Both the position numbers and the translations under genes were made by a program. The notes under the pieces were generated by a model. That model searched no databases. It was not told the DNA's origin and saw only the letters and a program-made list of their open reading frames with translations. 64,000 bases of DNA, taken from the NCBI GenBank assembly GCA_903632075.3, contig CAHIKZ030002027.1:225001-289000 (forward strand), given 5' to 3'. Of the stretch, positions 1-11,145 are shown one piece after another (position 1 is the stretch's first letter; each line of letters opens with the position of its first letter). This DNA comes from Acanthosepion pharaonis. Lineage: Eukaryota > Mollusca > Cephalopoda > Sepiida > Sepiidae.

Positions 1-84
<84 letters not shown>
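1..84. repeat. (AT)n microsatellite
   Basis: AT dinucleotide tract with one short interruption near position 31-40. It starts at the window edge, so its full length is unknown. Confidence 0.95.
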
Positions 85-89
<5 letters not shown>

Positions 90-326
90 CTAATAAACTT
101 ACAAATATAAGCAGCTATACTGTCCGGCAAAACCTTGGGTGTTTTAGCTTGTAAAATGAACAAACCAATACCTAAGGGAGAAAAAGAGTAAAAAAAAAGA
201 AAGAACTAAGAACATGTACCTCCGTCAAAAATAATCGTCTAGAATCTAAGTTCAGAGTTCAAAGAAAAAACCTCCGACACGAGTAAAGTAAAATAACTAA
301 ACAAAGTGCTCAACGCTAAGTTGTAG

Positions 327-368
<42 letters not shown>

Positions 369-1203
369 AGGTACGATGAGAACGAATAGAGTACACTTCC
401 AGCGATCGTAACATTTAATTTTAATTTAAAAGAGGGCTCAATTCACAGTAGAGGAATATTATTTATTATAGGATATTACAACAAAAACATGTAAACATCG
501 CTACACAATTGCAGTCGTGTTTCAACACAGAAAACAGGATTCATATTAGGATCGACAAGTCTTTGTCATTTTTAAAATTTTCCATTTCACGTTAGGAGTT
601 TTATCATCATCTTTTAAACTCCAAAAATATTTGTATCGGTATAACTTAGCGAACATTTAAAATTCGTCAGGTCTACTGATAAATACATTAAAGTCACCCT
701 CAAGTCTTATAAAATATTACTGTCATAACTATCATGAAATTGCGCAGGTGACAAGCATACCAGACCTTGTTTTCTAGCTGACCACCTGAGTTAAACGGCG
801 CTTCGGTCAGTGTTTACACTTAGTGTATCAGCGGTTGGACGCGATGGGTGCCGTAGCGTAAATTGAATACGGAATTTGTATCACTATATCATTATTTTAT
901 ATTAATTTTTTTGTTAATATTTCAAATATGTTTATCAAACACAAGTTTTAGTGGGATTTATTTGCGGTAGCCAGCTAGGAGTACGATAAGTTGTGTACAG
1001 TAGTTCTTAGGAATGTTGTCCTACTTGTTTACAATTCCGTGGTAATGGTTTACATTTTATAACCGCCATATAAGTCGACCCCTAGTTCTGGAAAGACCCT
1101 TTTAGGCTTGAAAACTCGAATTTTACGCTGTAATTAACAATACAAAAGCTAGTGAAGGGACAGTTACTGTAGGCCGGTACGTTAGCTTTAAGGCTACACC
1201 GTC
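85..1203. other. No gene seen; contains one (AT)n tract
   Basis: No coding similarity or clear repeat boundary was found on either strand. A 36-bp AT run lies at 331-366. The remainder is AT-rich unique-looking sequence. Confidence 0.6.
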
Positions 1204-1211
1204 TCCATAGA

Positions 1212-2030
1212 CCAGCGGTCGGCAACTCATTCGGCCCCGCGGGCCGGATCGTGTTATAAATGACGGGTCGCGGACGAAGGCCATTAATGAAAAATTAAGG
1301 AAAATTACATATGCAGACCCCTGTCAACCTAAATATTTAAAACCATAATGAAAATAAACATTGAGAAATCAGAAAAAAAAGAAAATCAAAATTAAAAAAC
1401 CTAAAAAAAAATTACTTTTCCTCAAGGAACGTCAAAATACTTCAAAGTCAAAAAAAAAATCAACCGAAGTGAAATGGATGAAATTATGACGTGTAGGTTT
1501 GAAACTGTTATTGAAAAATTGTTCCACAAACGAACCACACACACACATACACACATCAAACAAAAACGAAGCACATATACCCATACATACGAGTACAAAT
1601 AGTTGCAAACATATACACGCGCGGTATCATCCACACATTCATGGGGCATGTAGGTATAATGCGCGTATGTTTAACTATCTTTAGATTTCTGCTACCTCGC
1701 ATGTCAGTCCCTCCCTGGCCTCTTTCACTTTATCGTTCCTTTCGCTTCTGTTATCTTTTAATGTAGCCAGGGGTCATAACAAATATGTATCCATTATTTG
1801 ACATAAAACGTAGGCAACGCAACTTGGTAAAATCATGAAAGATAACTGGCAGATAGTCTAATATTTTTAGTGCACTGAGATGTGTAGACATTCTATGGAA
1901 AATGACATATAACAAATTTCATTTGAAGGTCGTCTCTCATGTTAAAAATAGAGTCATTGGTAATCAGGCTCGCGGGCAGGTCAAAATGCCTTCGCGGGGC
2001 GAATCCAGCACGCGGGCCGTAGGTTGCCAT
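1212..2030. mobile_element. hAT-like non-autonomous element (degraded)
   Basis: The left end has the GC-rich terminus CAGCGGTCGGCAACTC followed by CGGCCCCGCGGGCC. The right end has CGCGGGCCGTAGGTTGCC, the inverted counterpart. Such ends are typical of hAT-superfamily MITEs and stand out against AT-rich surroundings. The last ~8 bases of the right terminus have diverged, so the 8-bp target duplication cannot be proven; CCATAGAC and CCATAGAG at the two edges are a candidate. The interior carries no transposase; two small antiparallel reading frames near 1422-1684 look like chance. No function is claimed beyond a dead transposon. Confidence 0.6.
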
Positions 2031-2262
2031 AGAGTATTGTCCTACGGGACAAGAGCCTAGTGGATTAAAAACAATATCAACTCCTATGAAATATTAATAC
2101 CGTAGATTACACATCATATCGTTAATGGAATACTGAATTGGTAAACTGCATAGAACCCTGTCAATACAAAATTGGGAAACTGCTTCGGAATATTAGATAC
2201 CGTAAGTTTAAATCGGGTAGATCTCGTTAGTTAGAAAGTAGTAGACCAGTAAAAGGAAAATT

Positions 2263-2760
2263 GATAATTTTTTAGCGGCAAAAATATTTTAATGTAATTT
2301 TTTTGGAAATTATTGGTTTAATACTTTTGTTTTTTTTTAGTGGCATATTAAGTTGAATAATTTTCTAAAATATAATCTTAACATATAATTTGGTTATTTT
2401 TAATGCCGACAAAATTTTAAAAATCTAAATATTTGTGCGTAATTTTATGCTTTCGACAACAGATATTTTTGTAAATAAATTAATACTTACAGGTTAATTT
2501 AGGTTGACTGATTTTGTTTAGCGGCATATCAACACCTCTATGGGTTATTTAATGCCGAAATCTAAATATTTGTACGTAATTTTTAAAAAAATTAATTTAC
2601 TTAAACTCCCAATTTTTTTGTAAATAAATTAATACTTACAGGTTAATTTAGGTTGAAAACCTTTTTTTCATGTTTAAAAATCAACACCTCTTTGGGTTAT
2701 TTAATGCCGAAATTTAAAATTTAAATATGTAATTTTATGCTTTTAGGGTAAATTTCTTTT
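2263..2760. repeat. Dispersed AT-rich repeat with internal ~150-bp tandem duplication
   Basis: A module with GCGGCATATCAACACC and GGGTTATTTAATGCCGAAAT is present at about 2515-2590, and most of it recurs at about 2612-2720 with the same upstream TAAATTAATACTTACAGG. Other members lie at 17436-18420 (interrupted by a piggyBac-like insertion) and 44206-44340. Family unknown; useful as an empty-site reference for the 17 kb insertion. Confidence 0.75.
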
Positions 2761-3087
2761 GATTTTGATAAATAAAATCTATGGGTTTTTTCCTGGTTTA
2801 TTTACGTTCAAGACATTTTGTTTAGGCAGCAAATTTATGTTAATATGATCTAAATAGGTGAATTTAATATTTTCAAATAAAAAAAATAAATATTTTGAAA
2901 AAATTATATGGCTTCAATTAATTTTATATATATTTTGAACCACATGCATATCAACATTGCATGCCTTCATCTACAGATATATATTATTTATAAACTAAAT
3001 TTCATAGATATATATTTTTATATTTTCAATTCATTCATATTTTTGAGATGAATTATTATGTACACTTTTACATTATTCGGTCAAAAT
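2761..3087. other. No feature recognised
   Basis: Very AT-rich sequence with no coding signal or repeat that could be delimited by eye. Confidence 0.5.
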
Positions 3088-3410
3088 TATAAGGGCACAT
3101 GGAAAAAGGCCTTGTTTATATTTCAAACAGGACCCAAAAGTTGAGTTCAATACTTGGTTAAGGCAATTGGAGAACTTGGAAAGGTGAATTATAGGAGATA
3201 ATTGATAACAGACACCCATTAGAAATAGCAATGGAACTAGAACAGTCTACATATAGAAATATCGGTTCATAGCGAAATAAAGTGTTCAGTTCGACATTCC
3301 AACCACCTGAAGAAGTCCAAGCGTAATTTTTTTAACAAAAAACGTTGTGATAAATATAGCAACAAATATGAGGATGATAGTCCGAACAATTTAAATAGTG
3401 GACTAGTTTC
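3088..3410 (+). mobile_element. SINE-A copy (tRNA-derived), old
   Basis: Shares the whole order of blocks with 3705-3995: a degenerate tRNA-like head with box B-like GAGTTCAATAC, then GGTTAAGGCAATTGGAGAACTTGG, GTTCAGTTCGACATTCCAACC, CACCTGAAGAAG and the tail ACGTTGTGATAAATAT. Box A is poorly preserved. This copy is more diverged than its neighbour. Confidence 0.7.
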
Positions 3411-3641
3411 AGTTTTTATTTTTTCGACTGTTTCTCCATTCCGCATCTAGTAAAAGGCATGAAAGGAAATTTCGTTATACATATATTCTTGGAAATTCAA
3501 ATTAGACACAAAACAAAATACCATAAATACTCGCGTTTCATGCGACTTGGGAAAACCTAATTTTGAATGTTAATTTTAAGAGGGATTTAATCAAACACGA
3601 GATATAATTTAGCGTATGGGCTAACAATACATAACATTAAT

Positions 3642-3696
3642 TTACACTCTTTGGGTCCTGTCACTGGATCTAACTAACACCTTTATCCACTGTGCC
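3642..3696 (-). mobile_element. SINE-A head, inverted
   Basis: Reverse complement of the SINE-A tRNA-like head (GGCACAGTGGATAAAGG, TTAGATCCAGTGACAGGACCC). It points away from the complete copy that begins a few bases downstream, giving a head-to-head pair. Confidence 0.75.
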
Positions 3697-3704
3697 ATAT
3701 GTCC

Positions 3705-3995
3705 TTGATAAAGGCTTTACTTAGATCTAGTGACAGCACCCAAAGAGTGTGAGTTCAATACCCTGTTAAGGCAGTGGAGAACTTGGAGAGGGGAATTAAA
3801 AGGAGATGAAGGATAACTGACATCCATTAGACATGTCACGTGGAAATAGAACCGTCTACACCAGCGAGCGAAATAAAAGGTTCAGTTCGACATTCTAACC
3901 ACCTGAAGAAGACCGGAGCCTACAACGACTGAAACGTTGTGATAAATAAGGTGACAAAGATGAGGACAAATATGTGAATAATATAATAGTGTTTC
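3705..3995 (+). mobile_element. SINE-A copy (tRNA-derived)
   Basis: Head GATAAAGGCTTTACTTAGAT...GAGTGTGAGTTCAATACCC resembles a tRNA with box B. The body includes GTTCAGTTCGACATTC, then CACCTGAAGAAGACCGG...CTACAACGACTGAAACGTTGTGATAAATA. The tail (GACAAAGATGAGGACAA) is the unit that became tandem arrays at 7.1, 18.4 and 50 kb. No terminal duplication identified. Confidence 0.8.
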
Positions 3996-4059
3996 TATTT
4001 TCATATTGATTTTTTTGTTCACTATTTTCTCGTAACTGGACCCTAACAGGTGCTATCAA

Positions 4060-4150
4060 GGTTGATATGAAAACAACATCAAATATGTGCCTGTTCCATG
4101 CACCTCAAAACTTCCTGAACAGAGGCCTTGCTGCTGGATGTAGTTTGTCG
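4060..4150. repeat. Short dispersed repeat shared with 44400-44490
   Basis: GACCCTAACAGGTGCTA and CTCCTCAAAAC/CACCTCAAAAC blocks in the same order as at about 44408-44470. Family unknown. Confidence 0.45.
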
Positions 4151-4534
4151 TCATTCCCAGGACTACTACTGCTATGCGGGGACAATTATAGGGCAGCTGG
4201 GGCTCTTGAGCTGTAATGAAAGCAACCTCTCTAGGATAATGAAAAATTCTTGTGAGGGTATAAATTCCTGTAACGAGTAAACATACATTATGTAGAAGAA
4301 AAGCTTTCTTTTAAAACTGCTTGTGTATAAATCTTTTCCAACTTGCGCTAATCCATCACGGAAGAATAGACTGATAAATCTAACTTTAAAATATTAAACC
4401 AGAGATTTTCGGCTCAGAAGATGCCACCTCCAATCGCTTGCCATGCGATCAGAAGAACGGATCATCACTTCCGGATTTATGTCACAGCAGTGATCAGCAT
4501 ATAAATCTAGCAATAAATATAATCAATTGACTTA

Positions 4535-4673
4535 ATATTTAAATCTACACAATATTCATCAGCTTTCCTCTATCGGCAGATTGTGCATTAGTCTGTGATA
4601 AATCTCCCTATAGAGACCGTCTTCAAGGCGGAGTTAGAGGAAAACTGATGAATCTCGTGTAGGTTTAAATATT
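4535..4673. repeat. Short inverted repeat (MITE-like hairpin)
   Basis: Arms of about 36 bp, TTTAAATCTACAC..ATTCATCAG at 4535-4574 and its inverse at 4636-4673, around a ~60-bp centre. No target duplication was clear. Confidence 0.65.
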
Positions 4674-5339
4674 ATTTTATAAAATTGTGCTAACAATATA
4701 TTTTCAGATATATATTTAATGGCACATAAAAGATTTTTAATCTGAACAGACGAGAAATTGATGCCGAAGGGCAGAATCTCGTCTTCGGGAAACTGATTTT
4801 TTACGTGGTCTATAAGGAATTTTTAGGAGCCTACGGGCTATGATGCCCCACTTGAAACACGGCCTTGTTCCAGTTACATCTTGCTGCGGGAGGCAGCGGG
4901 TAAATAATTATACTTTCGGATATAGACATCCGTAACTATTTTACAAGTATGTTTTTGATAATCAGTTCACAATTAGGATATCTATGCTGGATAAAGCAAC
5001 GATTTACTCCTGTCTCGATAGTTTTATATGTAGGATAAGGTCAAAAATGACTTACAATATCTTGTTAACTGGGGCAAGGAATTGCTTGTCAATGTTACCC
5101 TCCCAACCAAAAACTTCTCTCTATCAATCATATGAAACACACCTCTCATCAGCATGGATGATGTTAGCTTCCATGAGAGTGCATTTTCCTGGGCTTATAT
5201 TATCGACTGACATGAAGTGGAAAGACTAAACCGAATCAATTTGATTTAGATAAAATTAAAAAAAATTTGGTTCACCAAAAAGAGTTATACAATTTTTCTC
5301 TCTAGAATCAGTCTGTCCTGCTATTTACAACTATCTTTC
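4674..5339. other. No gene seen
   Basis: An 81-codon frame at 4984-5229 has no recognisable domain. Positions 5058-5085 are the inverse of a dispersed block seen at 45330-45365 and 56400-56425 (CTTGCCCCAGTTAACAA). Confidence 0.5.
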
Positions 5340-6322
5340 CCAAGGTTATTAGTGAATGTAATGGATTCGACTGGAATTCGAACTCGGCTCTCCAATTCCT
5401 CAATCCGAGCTGCTATCCATTACTCCTCCGGGAAAATCTAGAAGAGAGGATTCATACCTTTCCCAAGGGTATTAGCACGTAAGTGAATGTAATGGATTTG
5501 ACTGAATTCGAACTCGACTCTCCGATTCCTCAATCTGAGCCACTATCCATTACTCCTCCGAGAAAATCTAGAAGAGGTTCATACCTTTCCCAAGGGTATT
5601 AGCACGTAAGTGAATGTAATGGATTCGACAGGAATTCGAACTCGGCTCTCCGATTCCTCAAATGAGCTGCTATCCATTATCCTCCGGGAAAATCTAGAAG
5701 AGGATTCATACCTTTCCCAAGGGTATTAGCACGTAAAGTGAATGTAATGGATTCGACTGGAATTCGAACTCGACTCTCCGATTTCTCAATGGAAAAGCCA
5801 TTATCCATTACTGCTCTGTGAAAGGGAAAAAGAGGATTCATACCTTTCCCAAAGGGTATTAGCACATAAGTGAATGTAATGGATTCGACTGAATTGAACT
5901 CGGCTCTCCGATTCCTCAATCCGAGCTGGAGTTATCCATTACTCCTCCGGGAAAATCTAGAAGAGGATTCATACCTTTCCTAAAGGGATTATTAGCACGG
6001 AAAGTGAATGTAATGGATTCGACTGGAATTCGAACTCGACTCTCCGATTTCTCAATCCAAGCCGCTATCCATTACTGCTCTGTGAAAATCTAGAAGAGGA
6101 TTCATACCTTTCCCAAGGGTATTAGCACATAAGTGAATGTAATGGATTCGACTGGAATTCGAACTCGGCTCTCCGATTCCTCAATCCGAGCCGCTATCAA
6201 TTACTCCTCCGGGAAAATCTAGAAGAGGATTCATACCTTTCCCAAGGGTATTAGCACGGAAGTGAATGTAGTGGATTCGACTGGAATTTGAACTCGGCTC
6301 TCCAAATCCTCAATCCGAGGCA
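5340..6322 (-). repeat. SINE-B tRNA-like head tandem array (~130-bp unit, 8 copies)
   Basis: The phrase GGATTCGACTGGAATTCG recurs at 5363, 5494, 5621, 5749, 5881, 6014, 6144 and 6273, a spacing of 127-133 bp. Read on the minus strand each unit contains TAGCGGCTCGGATTGAGG (box A-like) and GAGTTCGAATTCC (box B-like), so the unit is a tRNA-derived head plus flank. Units are very similar, suggesting recent expansion or homogenisation. A second, decayed array is at 11146-12610, and single copies lie at 44095-44165 and 63480-63570. Confidence 0.9.
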
Positions 6323-6380
6323 CTTCGGATTAAATATTTGCTAGTGTACCTAGGAGAAAAAAAACGAAGACAAGGAAGAA

Positions 6381-6510
6381 GGATTTGTAAGAGAAGAAGA
6401 AGAAGAAGAAGAAGAAGAAGAAGAAGAAGAAGAGCAACAACAACAACAAGCAGAAGCTAAAGAAGAAGAGGAAGAAGAAAGGAAGAAGAGGATGAAGAAG
6501 AAAAAGAACA
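6381..6510. repeat. (GAA)n-rich microsatellite
   Basis: AAGAAG triplets with CAA interruptions directly after the SINE-B array. Confidence 0.95.
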
Positions 6511-6739
6511 AAGCTAAGTGTAGATATAGCCTAAGTTAAAGACTAAAAAGTAAAAGAAGAAATTAAATGAAGGTTTCAATTTGAAAGATTATGAAGATTA
6601 TCCTGATCGACGAGCATCTGATGAAAGGTCGTATAATGACAATAAATAATTAAGACACTATTCATAATGTAACTAACTTAAATAAATCTTTCATGATAAT
6701 TGTTCTCACCAATTCACATTTGAAATGTCTATGTTTTAC

Positions 6740-7085
6740 CATAAGTTCTATGCTAAAAGATTCTTGGTACACTATTTACATTGTTCAGACTGTTATCCGC
6801 ATCTTTGTTGTCATATTCACGAAGTTTCGACTGTTGTACGCTACGACCTTCATCAGTTGTTTCGAATTTCGAATCTAACCCTTTATTGTGTCCACCAAGG
6901 TAGATTGTTCTTGTTCCACGTGCCATACCTCTTCCGTATATCTCGGTTTCAGTTATTTCCCTTTACTAATTCAACTCTCCAAGTTTTTGTTCCCCTCTAC
7001 TGGGGCCAGGTATTGAACATTCAACTCTCTTGAGTCAAGTCACTTGATTACTTCAACCAGCGCTTTTATCCACTGGGATGAAGAG
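6740..7085 (-). mobile_element. SINE-A copy, minus strand
   Basis: On the minus strand the head (CAGTGGATAAAAGCGCTGG, then box B-like ATGTTCAATACC) is at about 7085-7000 and the tail (CTGATGAAGGTCG...CAGTCGAAAC) reaches about 6740. The tail motif here reads CTGATGA, closer to a hammerhead core than in other copies, but the base after the GU is G, so cleavage is not expected. Confidence 0.7.
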
Positions 7086-7830
7086 CACATCGGCCGGAAC
7101 GGCGTTAATATGGCACCAAATATGGGGGCAGCAATCCGGCCTGTGTAAACAGTATAAATAGCTCATCTCAGCCATATAGACAAATCTTGAAGAACGCCGG
7201 ATCATACAACGGCCGAAACATCGTGAATATGAAAACAATGATGAGGATAATAGTCCAAACAAGGTAAATAGTGTAAATAGTTACAATACCACATCTCAGA
7301 AATATAGACATATATAGAAGAAGGCCGTAGCGTACAACGGTCTAAACATCGTGAATAAGGCAACGAAGATGAGGACAACAGTCCGAACAATGTAAATAGT
7401 GTAAATAATTACAATACCTCATCTCAGAAATATACACAGATATAGAAGAAGGCCGGAGCATAGAACGGTCTAAACGTCGTGAATATCGCAACGAAGATGA
7501 GGACAACAGTCCGAACAATGGAAATAGTGTAAATAATTACAATACCTCATCTCACAAATATACACAGATATAGAAGAAGGCCGTAGCGTACAACGGTCTA
7601 AACGTCGTGAATATGAATAAAACGAAGATGATGGACAACAGTCCGAACGATGTAAATAGTGTAAATAATTACAATTTTTCATCTCACAAATATACACAGA
7701 TATAGAAGAAGGCCGTAGCGTACAACGGTCTAAACGTCGTGAATATGGCAACGAAGATGAGGACAACAGTCCGAACGATGTAAATAGTGTAAATAGTTAC
7801 AATACCTCATCTCAGAAATATAGACAGATA
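7086..7830 (+). repeat. SINE-A tail tandem array (~128-bp unit, 5 copies)
   Basis: Start points of AGAAGAAGGCCGTAGCG-like units at about 7188, 7313, 7441, 7569 and 7701 give periods of 125-132 bp. Each unit contains TACAACGGTCTAAACGTCGTG, AACGAAGATGAGGACAACAG, TCCGAACAATG and ATACCTCATCTCAGAAATA. It is the SINE-A tail plus adjacent sequence, made tandem. It lies tail to tail with the minus-strand copy on its left. Confidence 0.9.
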
Positions 7831-8055
7831 ACAGTTTCTTCTCTTGGTTCTCGCTTGTGGAAGTCTCTTCCGGCTTTATACTTTCCGGTCAAATTTCAGC
7901 ATAAAAAATGTAAATGCAATATCAATCGTTATCTACTGCCTTCCTGGTTCCTCTTCTATTGTTCTCGCTCTCTAAAACTGTTTCGGCTTTCTCATTCTTT
8001 CATGCTAGGTAACACTTTGTGTCTTAGTGGCTTTAGTGCCTTGAATTCGATTTAA
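7831..8055 (+). pseudogene. LINE reverse transcriptase C-terminal tail and 3' UTR
   Basis: The plus strand encodes RLWKSLPALYFPVKF, then KCKCNINRYLLPS. This pattern (RLWNSLP..CFP..YNLQ.FKCNVNRHL) is the last part of the reverse-transcriptase ORF of a non-LTR retrotransposon, and it also occurs at 33.5 kb (minus), 34.3 kb (plus) and, in a more distant form, 57.5 kb. The 3' flank ends with the TGTCTTAGTGGCTTTA block also found in the 34 kb array. Only the 5'-truncated 3' end is present. Clade (CR1/L2/Jockey-like) not determined. Confidence 0.75.
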
Positions 8056-8207
8056 AAAAAAACATTCGTTTGATACTAAAGTTTTTTACGTAATATTTGC
8101 ATTCATGCATTGACAGCCGATACACTTTATAGATTTCGAACGGACACGCACACAAACTTTAGTTTTATATATTAGATTTCTTTAAAGAAAAAAAATGTAG
8201 ATAACGG

Positions 8208-8209
8208 AT

Positions 8210-8281
<72 letters not shown>
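8208..8281. repeat. (AT)n microsatellite
   Basis: About 74 bp of AT with one early A insertion. Confidence 0.95.
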
Positions 8282-8284
<3 letters not shown>

Positions 8285-8652
8285 ACTATAGTTCATTACA
8301 AGAATGATTTCCAACCTAAATCAGTAGCAAGAACGAATATTCAAGAAAAAGCTAAAAGGTTAGTTTGAGAGAGCAGCTGGGTCGGGGAGATGTATATCCT
8401 TAGTTACTTCAGGGAAATTCTAAGGAAAATTGGACTTTTATGATTCTTCAATGGCAAGGAGTAGGAACGGTAGAATTCCACAGAGATTCTGGCATTGATC
8501 CAAAGGTTTCAGGAACTGCTTAAGGCCGTTTAGAAAATCCCATCGCAATTTTCTGTTCCTTGCAAAACTTGTTAGAGTCCATTATTCAATCTATGAAAAG
8601 AACGAATGTAGAAGATACTTGCGACATTAAAATCATCGCTTTGTGACCAAAT
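8282..8652. other. No feature recognised
   Basis: Unique-looking sequence with no supported gene. Confidence 0.5.
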
Positions 8653-9137
8653 CCTGAATTCTTCTTCTTCTTCGTCTTCTTCTTCTTCTTCTTCGTCTTC
8701 TTCTTCTTCTTCGTCTTCTTCTTCTTCGTCTTCTTCGTCTTCTTCTTCTTCGTCTTCTTCTTCTTCTTCTTCTTCTTCTTCTTCTTCTTTTCTTCTTCTT
8801 CTTCGTCTTCTTCTTCTTCTTCTTCTTCTTCTTCGTCTTCTTCTTCTTCTTCTTCTTCTTCTTCTTCTTCTTTCTTTTTTTTTTCTTCTTCTTCTTCTTC
8901 TTCTTCTTCGTCTTCTTCTTCTTCTTCTTCTTCTTCTTCTTCTTCTTCTTCTTCTTCTTCTTCTTCTTCTTCTTTCTTCTTCTTCTTCTTCTTCTTCTTC
9001 TTCGTCTTCTTCTTCTTCGTCTTCTTCTTCTTCGTCTTCTTCTTCTTCTTCGTCTTCTTCTTCTTCTTCTTCTTCTCCTTTTCTTCTTCTTCTTCTTCTT
9101 CTGTGTCTTCTTCTTTTCTTCTTGTCTCTTCTTCTTC
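8653..9137. repeat. (TTC/GTC)n triplet tract, ~480 bp
   Basis: Long run of TTC triplets with scattered GTC. The apparent 168-residue Lys/Arg frame on the minus strand is only the translation of the repeat. Its right edge runs into LINE-derived sequence. Confidence 0.97.
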
Positions 9138-10790
9138 AAAATTCCTTGTCCTTTTTAGCTCTTAATAAATCTTCTTCTGTTTTTCTTCTTCTCTAAACCA
9201 TGGAATCATATTCATTTTCTCAAGATGATCTTCTTTTCCCTTCTTTTTACGTCCCTTCAGGATCATCATCTCCACAATCTTCCTGTCCTTTCTAGTTATT
9301 CTTGAATTTTGTTTTTTCTTCTTTCTCTCTAAATCTTGTTCTTCATCCATTTCTCAAGACCATTCTTCTTCATTTTCTTCTTATTCTTCAAGTCATACCA
9401 TGTTCCTTCAAGACAAAATCGATCATTTTTCTTTCAATTTCCTGTCCTTTTAGCTCTTTAATAAATTTTATTTTTTTTTTTCTCTCCTAAACCTAGTTCT
9501 GTCATCCATTTTCTTAACTTCATTCTTCTTCTATGCTTCGTTTCCCTTCAGGAAAGTAGGCGTTCATAACTTTCGTTTATTTTCCTGTCTTTTGTAGCTC
9601 TTGTCTAAATGTTTTCTTTGTTTCTCTCCTAAACCTAGTTCATTAATTCCATTATTTTCTCAAGAGGATTCTCCTTTTCTTCATTCTGGTTTGAGCCGTA
9701 TAGACGTTGGCGGTTAAACAATTCTACAATTTCCTTCCTTTTGCTCTTAGTAAATGTTTCCGTTTGTTATTCTCCTGAAACCCTTGTCCCTTGATTTATT
9801 TATTCAAGATCAATCTCTGAAAGGTTATGCGTTGTTTTCCTCTATATATCTATATATCAAATTGTATATATATCAAAAAATAAGCCCTTTTTCCTCATTA
9901 TTTGCCTTTAATATCAAATTGTCTCTTCCTGATGTTATTTCAATTTCTTTTTGTTTATATTTTCTTTTAAATGTTTTACCGTTTTCATTTTTTGGTTCAT
10001 GGTATTCCTAGCATCCTACTGTAGAACCACATTTCTTTTGCTTCAAATCTCTTTCTCAGTATCTTGAATTTAATATCAGAATGAATCCCACCCCAAACAT
10101 GGTTTCAGTCTTTAGGTTTTTTTACGTATATTTTTCAGATGGGTGAATTCAGGGAGTTCTCCACATCATACCCCCGTTTAAACTTTTTTTTTAACGTTCT
10201 TCTGTTTCTCTCAACAATGATTTGCTTTTCAAAGATCACTCCCCTATTTTGAATCTTTTTACTCTGAATCTTGGCCCAATTTTTCCTTCCCCTCAAATGA
10301 ATCGTTCCTCCACAGCTTCCTGTACTTTGCTGCTCTCAGCAATACTTGCGCCTTCATGATCACTCTTTGTCTTTTTGTTATTTTCCCCATCTATTTACTC
10401 ATACTTGTCAAATAGAATATATCCCTTTCTCTCTATTTACGGTCCTCCACAGCTTCCTGTCTTTTGTTGTTCTCAGTAATATTTTCTCCTTTATGATCCA
10501 TTTTGTTTTTGTGGTTCCTGCATCTTTTTACACAAATTTCATGAATAGATTCTATAACTTTCTTTCTAATCACGGTTCTCCGCGAAACACTTTTTGTGTT
10601 TTTGGTACGTGTTCTTCTGTGCGTCAGCTCGACCTTGTCAAGCTGATTATATCATTTTCTCCCTAATTACGGTCCTTCACAGCTTCCTGCCTGACTCTAT
10701 CAGTTTCTCTATACATTTGCTGAAACATTTCCAGTTGGTTGATCGCCGATTTCTCCTGCTTCTATTTCTTTACAGAAGTGAATTTTAAAT
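9138..10790 (-). pseudogene. LINE 3'-end-derived degenerate tandem repeats
   Basis: Repeated phrases (CTGTCCTTTTAGCTCTTAATAA, TCTCCTAAACC, CATCCATTTTCTCAAG, CCCTTCAGGA) recur about every 150 bp to 9.75 kb. A second set (CGGTCCTCCACAGCTTCCTG) recurs from 10.3 to 10.7 kb. They match the minus-strand 3' part of the LINE at 51285-51669 and 61200-61916. Between 9890 and 10065 the minus strand still reads EMWFYSRMLGIP and, after frameshifts, NIRK, the conserved end of that reverse transcriptase. The small frames in this stretch are not genes. The whole is a heavily decayed, internally duplicated retrotransposon end. Confidence 0.65.
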
Positions 10791-11009
10791 TCTTTAAAGC
10801 ATTGATTTTTTTCCACCACCATTCATTTGCGATTAAATCATGATTGAACTCACTAATTGTTTTGATTGATGTAGTTCATAACCTTGTCAAATAGCTGAAT
10901 TCTTGATCTTTTAAAAGGGATATCAAAAATGTTTTTATCGTGACACCAACATTAAATGGATTTCTTTTTTCCAAGGCTCAGAGACTCTATTCACCCTCTT
11001 CCTAAGAGC

Positions 11010-11145
11010 AGGTTTTAAATTCAGAGTTTTCCTTCTCCTAGACCAGTTGCCATCCAAGGCTATAGAACCCACTCTGTCCTGCTATTTACCCATAGCTGGA
11101 GTTTTTTTAGAAGATTAACACGTAAGGGAATGTATTTCTTTCTCT
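11010..11145 (-). mobile_element. SINE-B body fragment
   Basis: GTTTTAAATTCAGAGTTTTCC, then CCAAGGCTATAGAACCCA and CTGTCCTGCTATTTACCCATAGCTGG, matching 43945-44045. It directly precedes the SINE-B head array. Confidence 0.75.

Noticed and set aside
5340..6322. CRISPR-like regular array
   Set aside because: The whole ~130-bp unit is repeated, without variable spacers between short repeats; it is a SINE head satellite in a eukaryotic genome. The same applies to 18434-19050 and 34355-35560.
8633..9139. 168-residue Lys/Arg-rich ORF
   Set aside because: Translation of a (TTC)n microsatellite; no non-repetitive residues beyond the edges.
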